A DNA stretch of 64,000 nucleotides, taken from the NCBI GenBank assembly GCA_041389725.1, contig JAWKRG010000005.1, positions 682,001 through 746,000 of the forward strand, read 5' to 3'. Made by a program: the position numbers and the translations under genes. The notes below the pieces were generated by a model, which was not told the DNA's origin, ran no database searches, and saw nothing but the letters and a program-made list of their open reading frames with translations. Position 1 is the stretch's first letter; the number at the start of each line of letters is the position of its first letter. This stretch comes from Polyangiaceae bacterium (GTDB lineage Bacteria; Myxococcota_A; Polyangia; Polyangiales; Polyangiaceae). This document shows positions 42,302-51,770 of the stretch, one piece after another.

Positions 42302-44542
42302 ATGTCGATACGCAGCGGGGCGTGGTTCGTCGTGGTTGGTTGCGTCGCGGGCATGTACGCTTGCGGCTCGGACGAGAGTTCGTCCACACCGGGGCCCAAG
42401 TTGGATGCCGGCAACGACGCGGCGGTGGATTCGACTCCCGACAGCATGTTGCAAACCTGCGGCACTGCCGGGTCCACGCTGCCTGCGGGAACCGATCTCG
42501 TGTGGGACGACGGCATGGTGGACGGCAACCTGCGCGCCGGGACCGGGAGCATCACCGTCGATGGCACGATCTACGCCCTGAACGAAGTGCCGATCTGGGA
42601 GGCAGTGCGTTTCGAGCTGGAACACCCCGCCACCATCCTCGGCTTCGACGTGATGTGGGCCAACGTGCCCGATGGCGCCGAGCCGACTCTCGAGCTGCAG
42701 GCCGGTCTCTATCGCGACTTCGGCCACAACGGTTTCGACTTCTGGGCGAAGGAGCCGCTGTGGGAGGGCACGCGCTGCGCGGGGGACGTCGAAGCCGGAG
42801 CGTGGACGAGCTACGCACTGCCGTCACCGGTGAGCATCGATCATCCCGGCCTGGTCTACGTCGCGCACCATGCGCCGGCGCCGACGTCGCCAGTGTTCGC
42901 CTTCGGCAAGACCGCGGCTGCGGACTGCGAGCTCTTCGACAATTGTCGCTCGGCGATCAACATCCCGGATGCACCCGGCTACTTCAATGGCGTTTCTTTC
43001 TCCTTCCAGCGCAACTACCTGGTGCGCTTGCGCGTGAAGTACACCGACCAGGTCGCCGCCAAGGACAAGGTGTTTCAGCCCCTTGCTGCGACGGAAGGGC
43101 AACACATTTCTTTTGCCGACTACGATGCGGATGGCGACGACGATGCATTGGTGCAGGGCAAGTTGCTGCGCAACGACAAGGGCAGCTTCGTCGACGTCTC
43201 GACCAGCGCTGGCCTCAGCGGCGTTGCCGCTACCGGCGGAGTCTTTGGGGATTACGACAACGACGGGTGTCTGGATCTGTTCCTCTACGCGGAGGCCTAC
43301 GACAAGCCCGACAGCCTGATGCGCAGCAACTGTGACGGCACCTTCACGGACGTGACGGCCGCGGCCGGCATCGGTGACGTCCAGAGCTACGAAACTTGCG
43401 GGGACGCGAAGAACGTCCATGCGCCCTCCGCCGCCGCGGCGTGGGCGGATCTGGACGCCGATGGCTACCTGGATCTCTACCTTGCCGACTTCATCTGTTG
43501 GGAAAAGGAGACGTTCTACTCCGACCAGGTGTTCCACAACGAAGGCAACGGCACCTTCAGCGAGTGGTCAGGACTACACGGGTTTTCCAGCATTCGGCGG
43601 GCGAGTCGAGGCGTGGCGCCGGCCGATGCGGACGGGGACGGGGACATCGACCTCTTCATCAACAACTACCGCTTGCAGGCCAACCAGTACTACGTGAACA
43701 ACGGTGACGGCACCGTCGCCGAGAAGGCCAGTGGAGTGGGCCTCGCGGGCAAGGCGACTCCCCAAGGCATCTCGGCCTACTACGGCCACACCATCGGCGC
43801 TGCTTGGGGTGACCTGGACAACGACGGAGACCTAGATCTAGTCGCGGCCAACCTCGCGCATCCCCGCTTCTTCCACTTCTCCAACAAGACGCAGATCTTG
43901 CTCAATGACGGCAAGGGCAATTTCAGCGATCACGCCGGCGTCTGGGACACGCCCTTCGGCAACATCGGTCTGCGCTACCAAGAGACGCACTCGGTGCCCG
44001 TACTCGCGGACTTCGACAATGACGGCAACCTGGATCTGGTGATCACCGCCGTGTACGACGGCCGCCCGACGGATTTCTACTGGGGCAACGGCGACGGAAG
44101 CTTCCGCCTCGACTCTTACCACGCTGGCATCACCACCGAGAACGGTTGGGGCGCGGCGGCAGCCGACATCGACGACGACGGCGACGTGGACCTGTTTGCC
44201 ACGGGTCTGTTCGAGAACAAGGGCAACGGCGTAACGCTTGGGCATTTCGTGCAAGCGCGAGTGATCGGTAACGTCGCCGCGAATCGCGCCGGCATCGGCG
44301 CACGGGTGTTCGTCAAGGCTGGCAGCAAGACCTGGCTTCGCCAAGTGCAGGGCGGCAGCGGCAAGGGTGGGCAAGACTCGCTGACGCTGCACTTTGGCGT
44401 CGGCGCCGTCACCAACGTGGACGAAGTGCGCGTGGTGTTTCCCGGCGGCAAGAGCGTCACCTTCCCCGGACCGATAGCGGTCGATCAGCGACTCTGGCTC
44501 TACGAGGACGGCAGCATGAAGACTGGCATGACGCCTCCATGA
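42302..44542 (+). CDS. FG-GAP/VCBS-repeat lipoprotein with ASPIC/UnbV C-terminus
   Basis: 746 residues. The signal ends at a lipobox (VAGMYAC). Residues 50-260 form a beta-rich domain with Cys pairs (DCELFDNC). From about 265 a series of FG-GAP/VCBS repeats appears, each with a calcium-type D-x-D-x-D-G-x-x-D loop: DYDADGDDDAL, DYDNDGCLDLFLY, DLDADGYLDLYLA, DADGDGDIDLFIN, DLDNDGDLDLVAA, DFDNDGNLDLVIT, DIDDDGDVDLFAT. The C-terminus (about 665-740) is an ASPIC/UnbV domain (RAGIGARVFVKAG, VDEVRVVFPGGKSV). It is a seven-bladed propeller likely exposed on the cell surface for adhesion or binding. Confidence 0.92.
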   Translation: MSIRSGAWFVVVGCVAGMYACGSDESSSTPGPKLDAGNDAAVDSTPDSMLQTCGTAGSTLPAGTDLVWDDGMVDGNLRAGTGSITVDGTIYALNEVPIWEAVRFELEHPATILGFDVMWANVPDGAEPTLELQAGLYRDFGHNGFDFWAKEPLWEGTRCAGDVEAGAWTSYALPSPVSIDHPGLVYVAHHAPAPTSPVFAFGKTAAADCELFDNCRSAINIPDAPGYFNGVSFSFQRNYLVRLRVKYTDQVAAKDKVFQPLAATEGQHISFADYDADGDDDALVQGKLLRNDKGSFVDVSTSAGLSGVAATGGVFGDYDNDGCLDLFLYAEAYDKPDSLMRSNCDGTFTDVTAAAGIGDVQSYETCGDAKNVHAPSAAAAWADLDADGYLDLYLADFICWEKETFYSDQVFHNEGNGTFSEWSGLHGFSSIRRASRGVAPADADGDGDIDLFINNYRLQANQYYVNNGDGTVAEKASGVGLAGKATPQGISAYYGHTIGAAWGDLDNDGDLDLVAANLAHPRFFHFSNKTQILLNDGKGNFSDHAGVWDTPFGNIGLRYQETHSVPVLADFDNDGNLDLVITAVYDGRPTDFYWGNGDGSFRLDSYHAGITTENGWGAAAADIDDDGDVDLFATGLFENKGNGVTLGHFVQARVIGNVAANRAGIGARVFVKAGSKTWLRQVQGGSGKGGQDSLTLHFGVGAVTNVDEVRVVFPGGKSVTFPGPIAVDQRLWLYEDGSMKTGMTPP

Positions 44543-44564
44543 GTTTGCCAGCGCAAGCCGTGCT

Positions 44565-45128
44565 TCAATCGCGCATCAGCAAGTCGACGGGCACTTCGAT
44601 CTCGGGGAAAGCGCTGGGTTTCACGACCTCCCCCGAGCGGAAGATGCGGCAAGACTGGTACGCACCCGCTTCCGGCGAGGTGTGTACTTCGACGACTTCG
44701 TCCGGAATGTTCACGATCCAGTACTCGGGGACGCCGCACTCGGCATAGAGCTTCCCCTTGACGCGTCGGTCCATGGTGAGGGACGTATGGGACACCTCGA
44801 TCACGAGTACTGGGTGTGCCGGATGGTCTCCCTTGCCGTCGCTGAGGGGAGCGACGGCGAGGTCTGGCTGGGGCTGTGACTCGTCCGATGCGGCGATGGG
44901 CATCTGAATGCGGATGCGCATGCGGCCGACGAGCTTGACCACGAACAACTCGGTCAGTCGCTCGAGGGCAGAGCAGTGCGGCGCACCGACCGGACTCATG
45001 GGAACCAGCTGGCCGTAGAGCAGCTCGACCCGCTCATCCTCGAACGCGCCCAGATCGGCGAGCTGGTTGAACTCGGACCGCCGGAGCGGCCGGATGGGTT
45101 GACCCTGTAGCGCCTCCAAGTGCGACAC
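44565..45128 (-). CDS. Uma2-family putative restriction-endonuclease-like protein
   Basis: About 187 residues from GTG 45128 (a TTG at 45119 is better spaced from GGGAG; longer frames to 45194 are open). The Uma2 core is complete: FNQLADLGAFEDERVELLYG, QPDLAVAP, VLVIEVSHTSL, and DRRVKGKLYAECGVPEYWIV. Together they give the PD-(D/E)xK set (Asp in PDLA, Glu in IEVS, Lys in VKGKLY). The role of the family is unsettled; many copies per genome are common in cyanobacteria and myxobacteria. A long inverted repeat lies upstream at 45256. Confidence 0.88.
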   Translation of the reverse strand: MSHLEALQGQPIRPLRRSEFNQLADLGAFEDERVELLYGQLVPMSPVGAPHCSALERLTELFVVKLVGRMRIRIQMPIAASDESQPQPDLAVAPLSDGKGDHPAHPVLVIEVSHTSLTMDRRVKGKLYAECGVPEYWIVNIPDEVVEVHTSPEAGAYQSCRIFRSGEVVKPSAFPEIEVPVDLLMRD

Positions 45129-45255
45129 CTCCCGAAAGATAGCATGAGCCCCCCCTCTCGGGCGGAGCCAGGATCCAGTTCCGCGAAACCACACTTGCGT
45201 CCGTGCGATGCCAACAGTGGTCCCTGCCGGCGCGGGCTATCTCACGGTTGCTTCA

Positions 45256-45276
45256 GTGACGTGTGAGGCACGTCAC
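45256..45276. promoter_or_regulatory. Perfect 8-bp inverted repeat between chemoreceptor and Uma2 genes
   Basis: GTGACGTG-tgagg-CACGTCAC, a perfect 8-bp inverted repeat with a 5-base spacer, lies about 130 bases before the Uma2 start and 30 bases after the chemoreceptor stop (both on the minus strand). No T-run follows, so it suits a protein-binding site better than an intrinsic terminator. Confidence 0.4.
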
Positions 45277-45305
45277 GAGTCGCGCCCAGGTGGCGGTCCT
45301 AGTCG

Positions 45306-47276
45306 CTACTCCGCAGCCACAGCGAAGTCGCTGACGTGTACGTAGCCATCCGAGTCACGTCGCTCGGCGTGGGCGTGCACGCGAAAGACGCCGGTCATGC
45401 GTCGAAGATCGCCCGCCTCTCGCGCCAAGCTTTCCGCTGCTGCCGACGATTCCTCCACCAGCGCAGCATTCTGCTGCACCACTTGATCCATCTGGGTCAC
45501 CGCGACGTTGACCTGGTTGATTGCGTTCGCTTGCTCACGGCTGGCGACACTGATCTCGGAAATGATGGATTCGACGTCCTTCGCCGCAGCGATGATCTGG
45601 TCGAGGGTTCGCCCAGAATCGCCGACCAGGTGGCTGGTCTCCTCGATCTTGCCGATGGTCGTCTTGATCAGAGCGTTGATCTGCTTGGCAGCGTCGGCGC
45701 TCCTGCCGGCCAGGGTGCGCACCTCTTGTGCGACCACGCCGAACCCCTTGCCGCGATCACCAGCTCGGGCGGCCTCCACCGCGGCGTTCAAGGCCAATAG
45801 GTTCGTTTGAAAAGCGATCTCGTTCACCATGCCCACGATGTCTTCCACCATCTTGGACGCCTCGATCACCTCCGTCATGGCATCGGCGGTCTGTCCGACG
45901 ACGCTGCCACCTCCCTGAGCCAGTGTCGCTGCCTTCGCGGCGAGCGAGTTGGCCCTCACGGCGTGATCTGCGTTGCTCTTGATGGTGGCGCTCAGCTCTT
46001 CGATCGTGCTCGAGGTTTCCTCCAGAGCAGCTGCCTGCTCTTGGGTTCGGTTCGACAGATCCTGCGTATTCGCCGCAATCTCGCCGGAGCTCCCAGCGAG
46101 GGCACTGGCGGAGGATTGGATGTTCGCCACGATGTTGGCGACGCGGTCGACCATCTGAGAAACCGAGGAGGCCATTTGCCCTACTTCGTCCTTCGAGTCG
46201 ATGTCGGACCGCTCCCGGAGGTCACCTTCAGCGACTTTGCTAAGCAACGACCGCAGCCGCTCGATAGGCGAGGTAATGGTGCGCGAGAAGAAATAGCCAA
46301 TGAGCGAGACCAACGCAGCGAAGCCGAGGAGCACCACCATCAAGCGCCGCTGGATGGTGACCAGAGGGCGATCGACTTCCTCGACGTCGACCTCTGCGAG
46401 TATGGCCCAACTGAGACCCTTGACCTCGAGGGGCGCGTAGGCGCTCCACACCGGCTGGCCTCGATAGTCGGCGAGCTGACCCACGCCCACTTTGCCGCCC
46501 AGCGCTGCCTCCGTTCCCGCGGTCCGAACCAGTTGCTTGAGCACCGTAGACTCCTTGGCGAACCGGGAATCACTGCGCATCTTGAAGTCCTGACCCACGA
46601 GGTAGGTCTCACCGGTCTCTCCGAGACCCGTACGCTCCTGCATGATCCCGTTGATCGCGTCGAGGGGCATCTGCAGCGCGAGCACGCCGACGATCTTGTC
46701 GTCGCGCTTCAGGGGAGCGGCGATGAAGGACGCCGCGTCGCCGTTGGACGGTGCATAGGACTCGAAGTCGGTGAGGTGCAGCTCTCCAGAGCGCGAACGT
46801 TGGAAAGCATGCGCCAGGCCCGACTCGCGATAGGGTCCCTTTTCCAGGTCGCTTCCGAAGTCTGCCTCGTGTGCAACGGTGTAGACGACGGTTCCCGACG
46901 GAGAGATGAGGAACAGATCATAGTAGCCGTAACCCTCCTTGTATCCACGAAGCAGAGGGTCGAACTTGGCCTGAACCGCGCGGTAGCTTTCTCCGGTCGG
47001 CCCGCCGTCGGCAAACGCAGCGGCGTACTGCTCTGCCGCATCCTTCACTTCGCCAAAAGTGGCCAGTACCGAAATGTCGGAGCGGCGCTCGCGAAACCAG
47101 CCCTCGATCTGCCCCTTCTTCCCAGCCATGGTGGATTCGAGCTTGGTACGGCTCGCGTCTGCCAGCGCCTGAGCGGTGCTTCGGTAGTTGAGGTAGGCGC
47201 TCATCCCCATGGGCACGAGGCCGACGAGCAGGAACAAGACGACCAGACGAATACTCAGCTTGATGTTCCTGATCAC
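45306..47276 (-). CDS. Methyl-accepting chemotaxis protein
   Basis: 656 residues from a GTG with AAGAGG upstream. It has an N-terminal membrane helix (LVVLFLLVGLVPMGMSAYL), a periplasmic Cache-type sensor (about 35-290; FLISPSGTVVYTVAHEADF), and a second helix (LMVVLLGFAALVSLIGYFF). A HAMP domain follows (SPIERLRSLLSKVAEGDLR), then the signalling helix pair with hairpin FQTNLLALNAAVEAARAGDRG. It relays a small-molecule signal to CheA/CheW. There is no CheR-tethering pentapeptide at the end. No che genes are adjacent, so it is an orphan receptor here. Confidence 0.95.
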   Translation of the reverse strand: MIRNIKLSIRLVVLFLLVGLVPMGMSAYLNYRSTAQALADASRTKLESTMAGKKGQIEGWFRERRSDISVLATFGEVKDAAEQYAAAFADGGPTGESYRAVQAKFDPLLRGYKEGYGYYDLFLISPSGTVVYTVAHEADFGSDLEKGPYRESGLAHAFQRSRSGELHLTDFESYAPSNGDAASFIAAPLKRDDKIVGVLALQMPLDAINGIMQERTGLGETGETYLVGQDFKMRSDSRFAKESTVLKQLVRTAGTEAALGGKVGVGQLADYRGQPVWSAYAPLEVKGLSWAILAEVDVEEVDRPLVTIQRRLMVVLLGFAALVSLIGYFFSRTITSPIERLRSLLSKVAEGDLRERSDIDSKDEVGQMASSVSQMVDRVANIVANIQSSASALAGSSGEIAANTQDLSNRTQEQAAALEETSSTIEELSATIKSNADHAVRANSLAAKAATLAQGGGSVVGQTADAMTEVIEASKMVEDIVGMVNEIAFQTNLLALNAAVEAARAGDRGKGFGVVAQEVRTLAGRSADAAKQINALIKTTIGKIEETSHLVGDSGRTLDQIIAAAKDVESIISEISVASREQANAINQVNVAVTQMDQVVQQNAALVEESSAAAESLAREAGDLRRMTGVFRVHAHAERRDSDGYVHVSDFAVAAE

Positions 47277-47486
47277 CGCGCACCTCTTGCTGCTGGAAAA
47301 ATGCTTCTCAATGGCTCTAACGGCAGAAGGACTGGCGGGTTGAGGCGACTTGACCGGAGTTGATCGCGGTCAAGAACGCGCGAACGACCTGGGGAGCGCG
47401 GCCCACGGCGGCGTTCGCAGGGTGCCTCGACGAACTGAGCGCAGGACGAACGGGTCGCAGGACGACCTGGACGCGGGCAACCGAAC

Positions 47487-49373
47487 TCAGGGCGTGCCGA
47501 GCCAGTCGCGTCGGCTACTGGTACTCATGGCGCCGAGCCTATGCAGGTCGTCTAGCGCCGCGACGGGCAGTCGCAGAAAGCCACGCAAGGTGTTGCCATT
47601 GCTCACGGACAGCTTCCACAGCATGCGGTCCTTGCCGTGATGGGGCAGCGCATCCATGTTGCGACGGCTGCTGAGGGGGCGCTCGGTCTGCAGCAAGTTG
47701 CGCCGAAAGCTGGCAATGCCGCGCAAGGTGGCGAACCCCCCCAAGAGCAGGTGCTCGTCGAACAGCGGCTCCAAGGACTTGTCCTGGCCCAGGCCGTTCT
47801 TGCCCGCCACGGCGTCAGCCAGGAGCGGAATCAGGGCTGCCTCGTGCACGGAGAAGCCCATCCAGGTGCGCTTGCCCTCGGGCGCCGCGATTCCCACCAA
47901 GGACAGGTCTTGCACTGGCGTCGTAGAGACTTCCTGAGCGCAGGTGTCGAAGAACTTGCCGTTGAAGGTCATCGCGTAGCGCTCGCTGCCGGCCGGCAGC
48001 GGCTTGGGGCCCGGACCACGGGTGATGTCGGGCAGTCCGCGGCACAAGCGCGTCAGCTCTTGGTACACCAGCCGGCGTAGTTCGCCGCCGTTGTAGGCTG
48101 TTTGTCCGCGCTGCAACAGCGGCGCGTAGTGCGCTTGTTCCTGCTCGTAGCCAATGACGTGCCAGCCCCACAAGCTCTGGGTGTGTTCGCGAATGTAGTT
48201 GCCGTCGAAGCGAACGAAACCCACATCGCGTCCATGGGCATCACCATGCGCATAGGCGAAGCCCACGTCCGGCAACATGGCGCCCGCCATCAACTCCGCG
48301 GATTCGCGATAGCCAGGCCCAAAGATCGCGCGTAGCCACTGGGCCATGAAGGCTTCCAGCTCCTGGGCCTGTTTGGCGGGGAGCCCCGCGCCGACCACCA
48401 CCAACTCGGCTTGCTTCGGAAGTCGTTCGAGCTTTCCCCGTGGGCCCAAACCTTTGCCCGCGGCCTGCACGGCGCTCGCGAGCCATCCCTTCGCGGCGCG
48501 CAGGTGGAGCTCCGTTTCGATCTCCACTGCGCTGGAGTCTTCCTTTGCGTGCAGTTCGACTCGGTCCAAATCCGAGAACAAAGCCACGCCCTCTCGCGCC
48601 GCGTCGTCCACAATCGGCAACAGTAGCCGGGCCAAAGCGTCTCCGCTCTGGTCCAGCTCGGCTTTCGCCATGATCGGCAGCAGGGCCTGCCCCCTTGCGA
48701 TCAGCCCACCGAAGCGCTCGTGCAGAATGCGGACGGGCACCGTGACCCACAACCTCGCGCCGCTGGTGTCCGTCGCCAAGCGGCTCGGTCGCTGCATCAG
48801 ATGTGGTGCGGTTCGCGACAGCGCAGGTTCTGGACCGCAGCTGAGACGTGCGTGGTCCTCGCTGCCCCCCAACATGCAATCGGGACCGAAGCGGAAAGTT
48901 GCACGGGTGAGCTCGCCGAGCGGCTCGAGGCGCACTTCTCTGCGCTGCGCCATCGACTCCAGTTGTGCGCGCGCTTCGGAGAGGGAAGCGAGCTCGACGG
49001 TCTGCACCTCTTGCAGCCGTGGTTTCATGCGCAGCGGGCTCACATCGAGGTAGTAGGTGCGCCGCTGTGGTGCATCGGGTGACGGATGCCCGAGGGACGG
49101 AACCTTCCATGACGCTCGCCCGAGGCTCATGGCGAGCGCGTTGTCGATGGCCGGTGACGGCAGCGTTTCCAGGAACGCCAACACCTCGGTCGGCGCTTCG
49201 GTGCTGAGCGCGTCGATCTGAGCGGGCGCCTGCGCGGGCGCGCTTTCGACCTGGCTCGGTTGGGTGGGCGCAGGGGTCGCACCGCCACAACCCGCTACAG
49301 CTAGCGCCAGCGTGAGCCAGACCAGAGCCGTGGGTGTCTTCAGCGTGGAGGGGGAACGACCTTGGTAGCGCAT
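47487..49373 (-). CDS. Large lipoprotein, uncharacterised
   Basis: 628 residues. A lipoprotein signal (LVWLTLALAVAGCGG) and a Pro/Ala/Gln linker precede two related halves that look like a single mixed alpha/beta chain (TYYLDVSPLRMKPRLQEVQ, GELTRATFRFGPDCMLGGSE, LPKQAELVVVGAGLPAKQA). The family is not recognised. It begins inside the VWA lipoprotein gene (34-base overlap), which suggests coupled translation and a common complex. Confidence 0.75.
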   Translation of the reverse strand: MRYQGRSPSTLKTPTALVWLTLALAVAGCGGATPAPTQPSQVESAPAQAPAQIDALSTEAPTEVLAFLETLPSPAIDNALAMSLGRASWKVPSLGHPSPDAPQRRTYYLDVSPLRMKPRLQEVQTVELASLSEARAQLESMAQRREVRLEPLGELTRATFRFGPDCMLGGSEDHARLSCGPEPALSRTAPHLMQRPSRLATDTSGARLWVTVPVRILHERFGGLIARGQALLPIMAKAELDQSGDALARLLLPIVDDAAREGVALFSDLDRVELHAKEDSSAVEIETELHLRAAKGWLASAVQAAGKGLGPRGKLERLPKQAELVVVGAGLPAKQAQELEAFMAQWLRAIFGPGYRESAELMAGAMLPDVGFAYAHGDAHGRDVGFVRFDGNYIREHTQSLWGWHVIGYEQEQAHYAPLLQRGQTAYNGGELRRLVYQELTRLCRGLPDITRGPGPKPLPAGSERYAMTFNGKFFDTCAQEVSTTPVQDLSLVGIAAPEGKRTWMGFSVHEAALIPLLADAVAGKNGLGQDKSLEPLFDEHLLLGGFATLRGIASFRRNLLQTERPLSSRRNMDALPHHGKDRMLWKLSVSNGNTLRGFLRLPVAALDDLHRLGAMSTSSRRDWLGTP

Positions 49374-50611
49374 CCGAACTCGATGTCGATCTGGCCGTTC
49401 TCGTCGGCCTTTACCTTGTCGCAAGTATTGCCACACAAGAGGATCTTCGTCTTGCTCGCGTCCCACTGCCAACCGTCGGCGCCCTGATCGCAGGGTTTGT
49501 TGTTGTCCTGGAAGATCGCTTCTTGGTTTCCAGCGCTGGGCGTGAAGTTCACGTTCACCTTGGCCGGGTCCAGGGTCTTGCCCCCGGGGGGCGGTGGTGG
49601 AACGTACTCACAGGAGAGCTTGTTGACGATCCCGGCGGCGATGGTGTTGAAGATGTCCGACCAGTCGTCCTCGCAGATGCTGCGCGTGATGCCGCCCGTC
49701 AGCTTGGCCAGCTTCTGATACTCGAGGCCCGGCGCCACCGCCGCGTTGCCGCCCACGCCACCGTCGGGAGTGGGCTCGGAGCCGACCGTGCTGTTGCAGG
49801 CCTTGTTGGGGTCGTTCTTGTCCATGCCGATGATGGCGTGGAAGATGTACTTGCGTGCCTGCGCCGTGCCGAACATGCCGGTGGGCTTGGCGGTGTTCAG
49901 CGCCCAGTTGTCGAAGCCGTCCGCGTTCATGAAGAAGGGTGGCGGCCCGGCCTCGTCATCGGTGACTTCCACGAAGACCTTCGTTGCATCGAAACGCGCG
50001 AGGCTGTTCCAAGGCTTGGCGTCCAGATCGCAGATCGGGGGAAAGCCTTGGGTGATGGTGTAGGCGTTGGAGACGATGGTCAGCGAATCGCTGCTGGCAA
50101 CCTCGCAGCTGACCTGATGGAACTTGGGAGCCTTGTCGGCGCAACTCGTGCCGGCCAGAGGTGGCTCCACGCAAACGTCTGCGGAACTCGTCCCGCGCTT
50201 GCTGACCATGATCACCTGCCAGTCGATGATGCTCTTGTCGATGGTCGGTACGAAGGACTGGTTGATGTTCGTGCGGACTTTGGCGATCTCGTCACCCATC
50301 GAACAGGAGTTGTCGACCACCCAGATGATGTCCACCGCGGGCTTGTTCGCCTTTTGCGACAAGGACTCGCAGGCCGCGTCGGGGTCGCCCGAGTCCGGCA
50401 AGGCAGCATCGATCTCGATCGCGCCAGTGCCACCCGAGGTCGCGTTGCCGATTCCGCCGCTGGCGCTCGTGCCGCCGCTACCGCCGCCGCTGGAGGCCGC
50501 GGATCCGCCTCCGCTACCACCCTTCTTGTTGTCACTCGTTGCCGAGCATGAGACCGCCAGAGACAACACTCCCATGGCGGCGACGCTCCAGATCAACAGA
50601 CGTTGGCGCAT
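49340..50611 (-). CDS. VWA-domain lipoprotein
   Basis: 423 residues. GGGAGG lies 5 bases before ATG 50611. The lipobox is SLAVSC, followed by a Gly/Ser linker. A VWA domain (about 90-300) has a MIDAS-type VVDNSCSMGDEIAK, then VSKRGTSSADVC and VTDDEAGPPPFFM. A Pro-rich joint and a Cys-containing C-terminal domain (CGNTCDKVKADENGQI) close it. Many myxobacterial VWA lipoproteins have this layout and are secreted or surface-bound. It is upstream of and overlaps the 628-residue lipoprotein gene. Confidence 0.88.
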   Translation of the reverse strand: MRQRLLIWSVAAMGVLSLAVSCSATSDNKKGGSGGGSAASSGGGSGGTSASGGIGNATSGGTGAIEIDAALPDSGDPDAACESLSQKANKPAVDIIWVVDNSCSMGDEIAKVRTNINQSFVPTIDKSIIDWQVIMVSKRGTSSADVCVEPPLAGTSCADKAPKFHQVSCEVASSDSLTIVSNAYTITQGFPPICDLDAKPWNSLARFDATKVFVEVTDDEAGPPPFFMNADGFDNWALNTAKPTGMFGTAQARKYIFHAIIGMDKNDPNKACNSTVGSEPTPDGGVGGNAAVAPGLEYQKLAKLTGGITRSICEDDWSDIFNTIAAGIVNKLSCEYVPPPPPGGKTLDPAKVNVNFTPSAGNQEAIFQDNNKPCDQGADGWQWDASKTKILLCGNTCDKVKADENGQIDIEFGCATKVVPPPR

Positions 50612-50816
50612 CCCGTCCTCCCGTAGTCGCGGAAGGCTACGCTGCAATCGCCGATCGGTCCAACGCGTTCGCGGCGTCGTGTGCGTATGCATCGCGGGTC
50701 GACCGCGCCATCATGCACCTACATTGTGCGATGACGCGATGCAGTACGGGTCGTGAGATTGGCTCCGCAGCAGTGCCACTCCGCGACGTACTCTCGGAGG
50801 TTGCTCGCGCCGCCAC

Positions 50817-51770
50817 TCAGGGAATGCAGCGCCCCTGCACGCATGCGTTGGTGCAGCAATCCGCGTCGCTCTTGCAGCTGTCGCCCGTAGACGCACAGGC
50901 AGGACAGCGCCGGGCGACGAAGTGGCCGTCCACCAGGTTCGGGTTGGGTGTGAAGCTGGTCGAGCTGCCGCAAATTGAGCCAATGATGCGGTCCTGCTCG
51001 ATGCGATCGATACGCAGCGTCCCGTGCAGGTCACCACCAGTCCGCTTGCACACGCTACCCTTTTGCCATGCGCCGGCGGAGCTACTCGAGCGCTGGTCCA
51101 AGTAGGCGAAACTGTGGTCGACACGGTAGCTACCAGGTTTCTGCATGGCGGGCGTGATTGTGATTCGCGTGCGCCAGACATCACAGGCGTTCTCGAAACG
51201 CTTGTCCGCCCAGTAGCTGCAGCTCGCCGGGTGGTTCGTGAGCACGAGTTCGATGTCTCCGCTGCTGCCCTGAGGTATGGCCAGCGCTTCGACGAGACCT
51301 TGGATGGGTGCCGAGCACTTGGCCGCTGCCTGGGATGCAGGTGCTGCGGGAGTGCCGGAAGCCGCACCGGGCGGCATCGTCCCGGTCGCCAGCGGCGCAG
51401 GCGTCGCAGTCGCCCCGGAGTGGGTCACTGGGTGCCGGCTCGCTTCGGGGCTGGCCGCTGCGCTCAGCGGACGCTCGGCTGGGGGGCGGGAACCCTGCCA
51501 AGCCACCACCAGAGCTGCCGCTGCTGCTGCCGCCAATCCAGCCAACAGTGGGGCCCGCCAAACGGGCCGCGCGACGATCGCAGGCGGAACCCGTGACAGA
51601 TCCGCTGCCAGCTCGCCGCAAGCCACTTCCAGCTTGGCCTCTCGCTCCAAGGCAGCGGCGCATCGCTCGCAGCTCGCGACATGAGCCTCCACGCGCTTGC
51701 TATTCAACGCGTCCAAGTGATCCATGACGTACGCCACGAGCGTGTCTTCGCTCAGATGTTCGTCACTCAT
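50817..51770 (-). CDS. Anti-sigma factor with extracytoplasmic cysteine-knot-like tail
   Basis: 317 residues. The N-terminus is a zinc-finger anti-sigma (zf-HC2) domain with H30-x3-C34-x2-C37 (HVASCERC). One membrane helix (APLLAGLAAAAAAALVVAW) follows, then an Ala/Pro linker and a beta-rich extracytoplasmic domain with Cys residues (SCSYWADKRFENACDVW). The last ~25 residues, CASTGDSCKSDADCCTNACV and QGRCIP, have the C-x6-C-x5-CC-x3-C-x4-C spacing of knottin-type peptides. It probably holds the ECF sigma factor inactive until an envelope signal. Its start lies inside the sigma gene (8-base overlap). Confidence 0.85.
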   Translation of the reverse strand: MSDEHLSEDTLVAYVMDHLDALNSKRVEAHVASCERCAAALEREAKLEVACGELAADLSRVPPAIVARPVWRAPLLAGLAAAAAAALVVAWQGSRPPAERPLSAAASPEASRHPVTHSGATATPAPLATGTMPPGAASGTPAAPASQAAAKCSAPIQGLVEALAIPQGSSGDIELVLTNHPASCSYWADKRFENACDVWRTRITITPAMQKPGSYRVDHSFAYLDQRSSSSAGAWQKGSVCKRTGGDLHGTLRIDRIEQDRIIGSICGSSTSFTPNPNLVDGHFVARRCPACASTGDSCKSDADCCTNACVQGRCIP

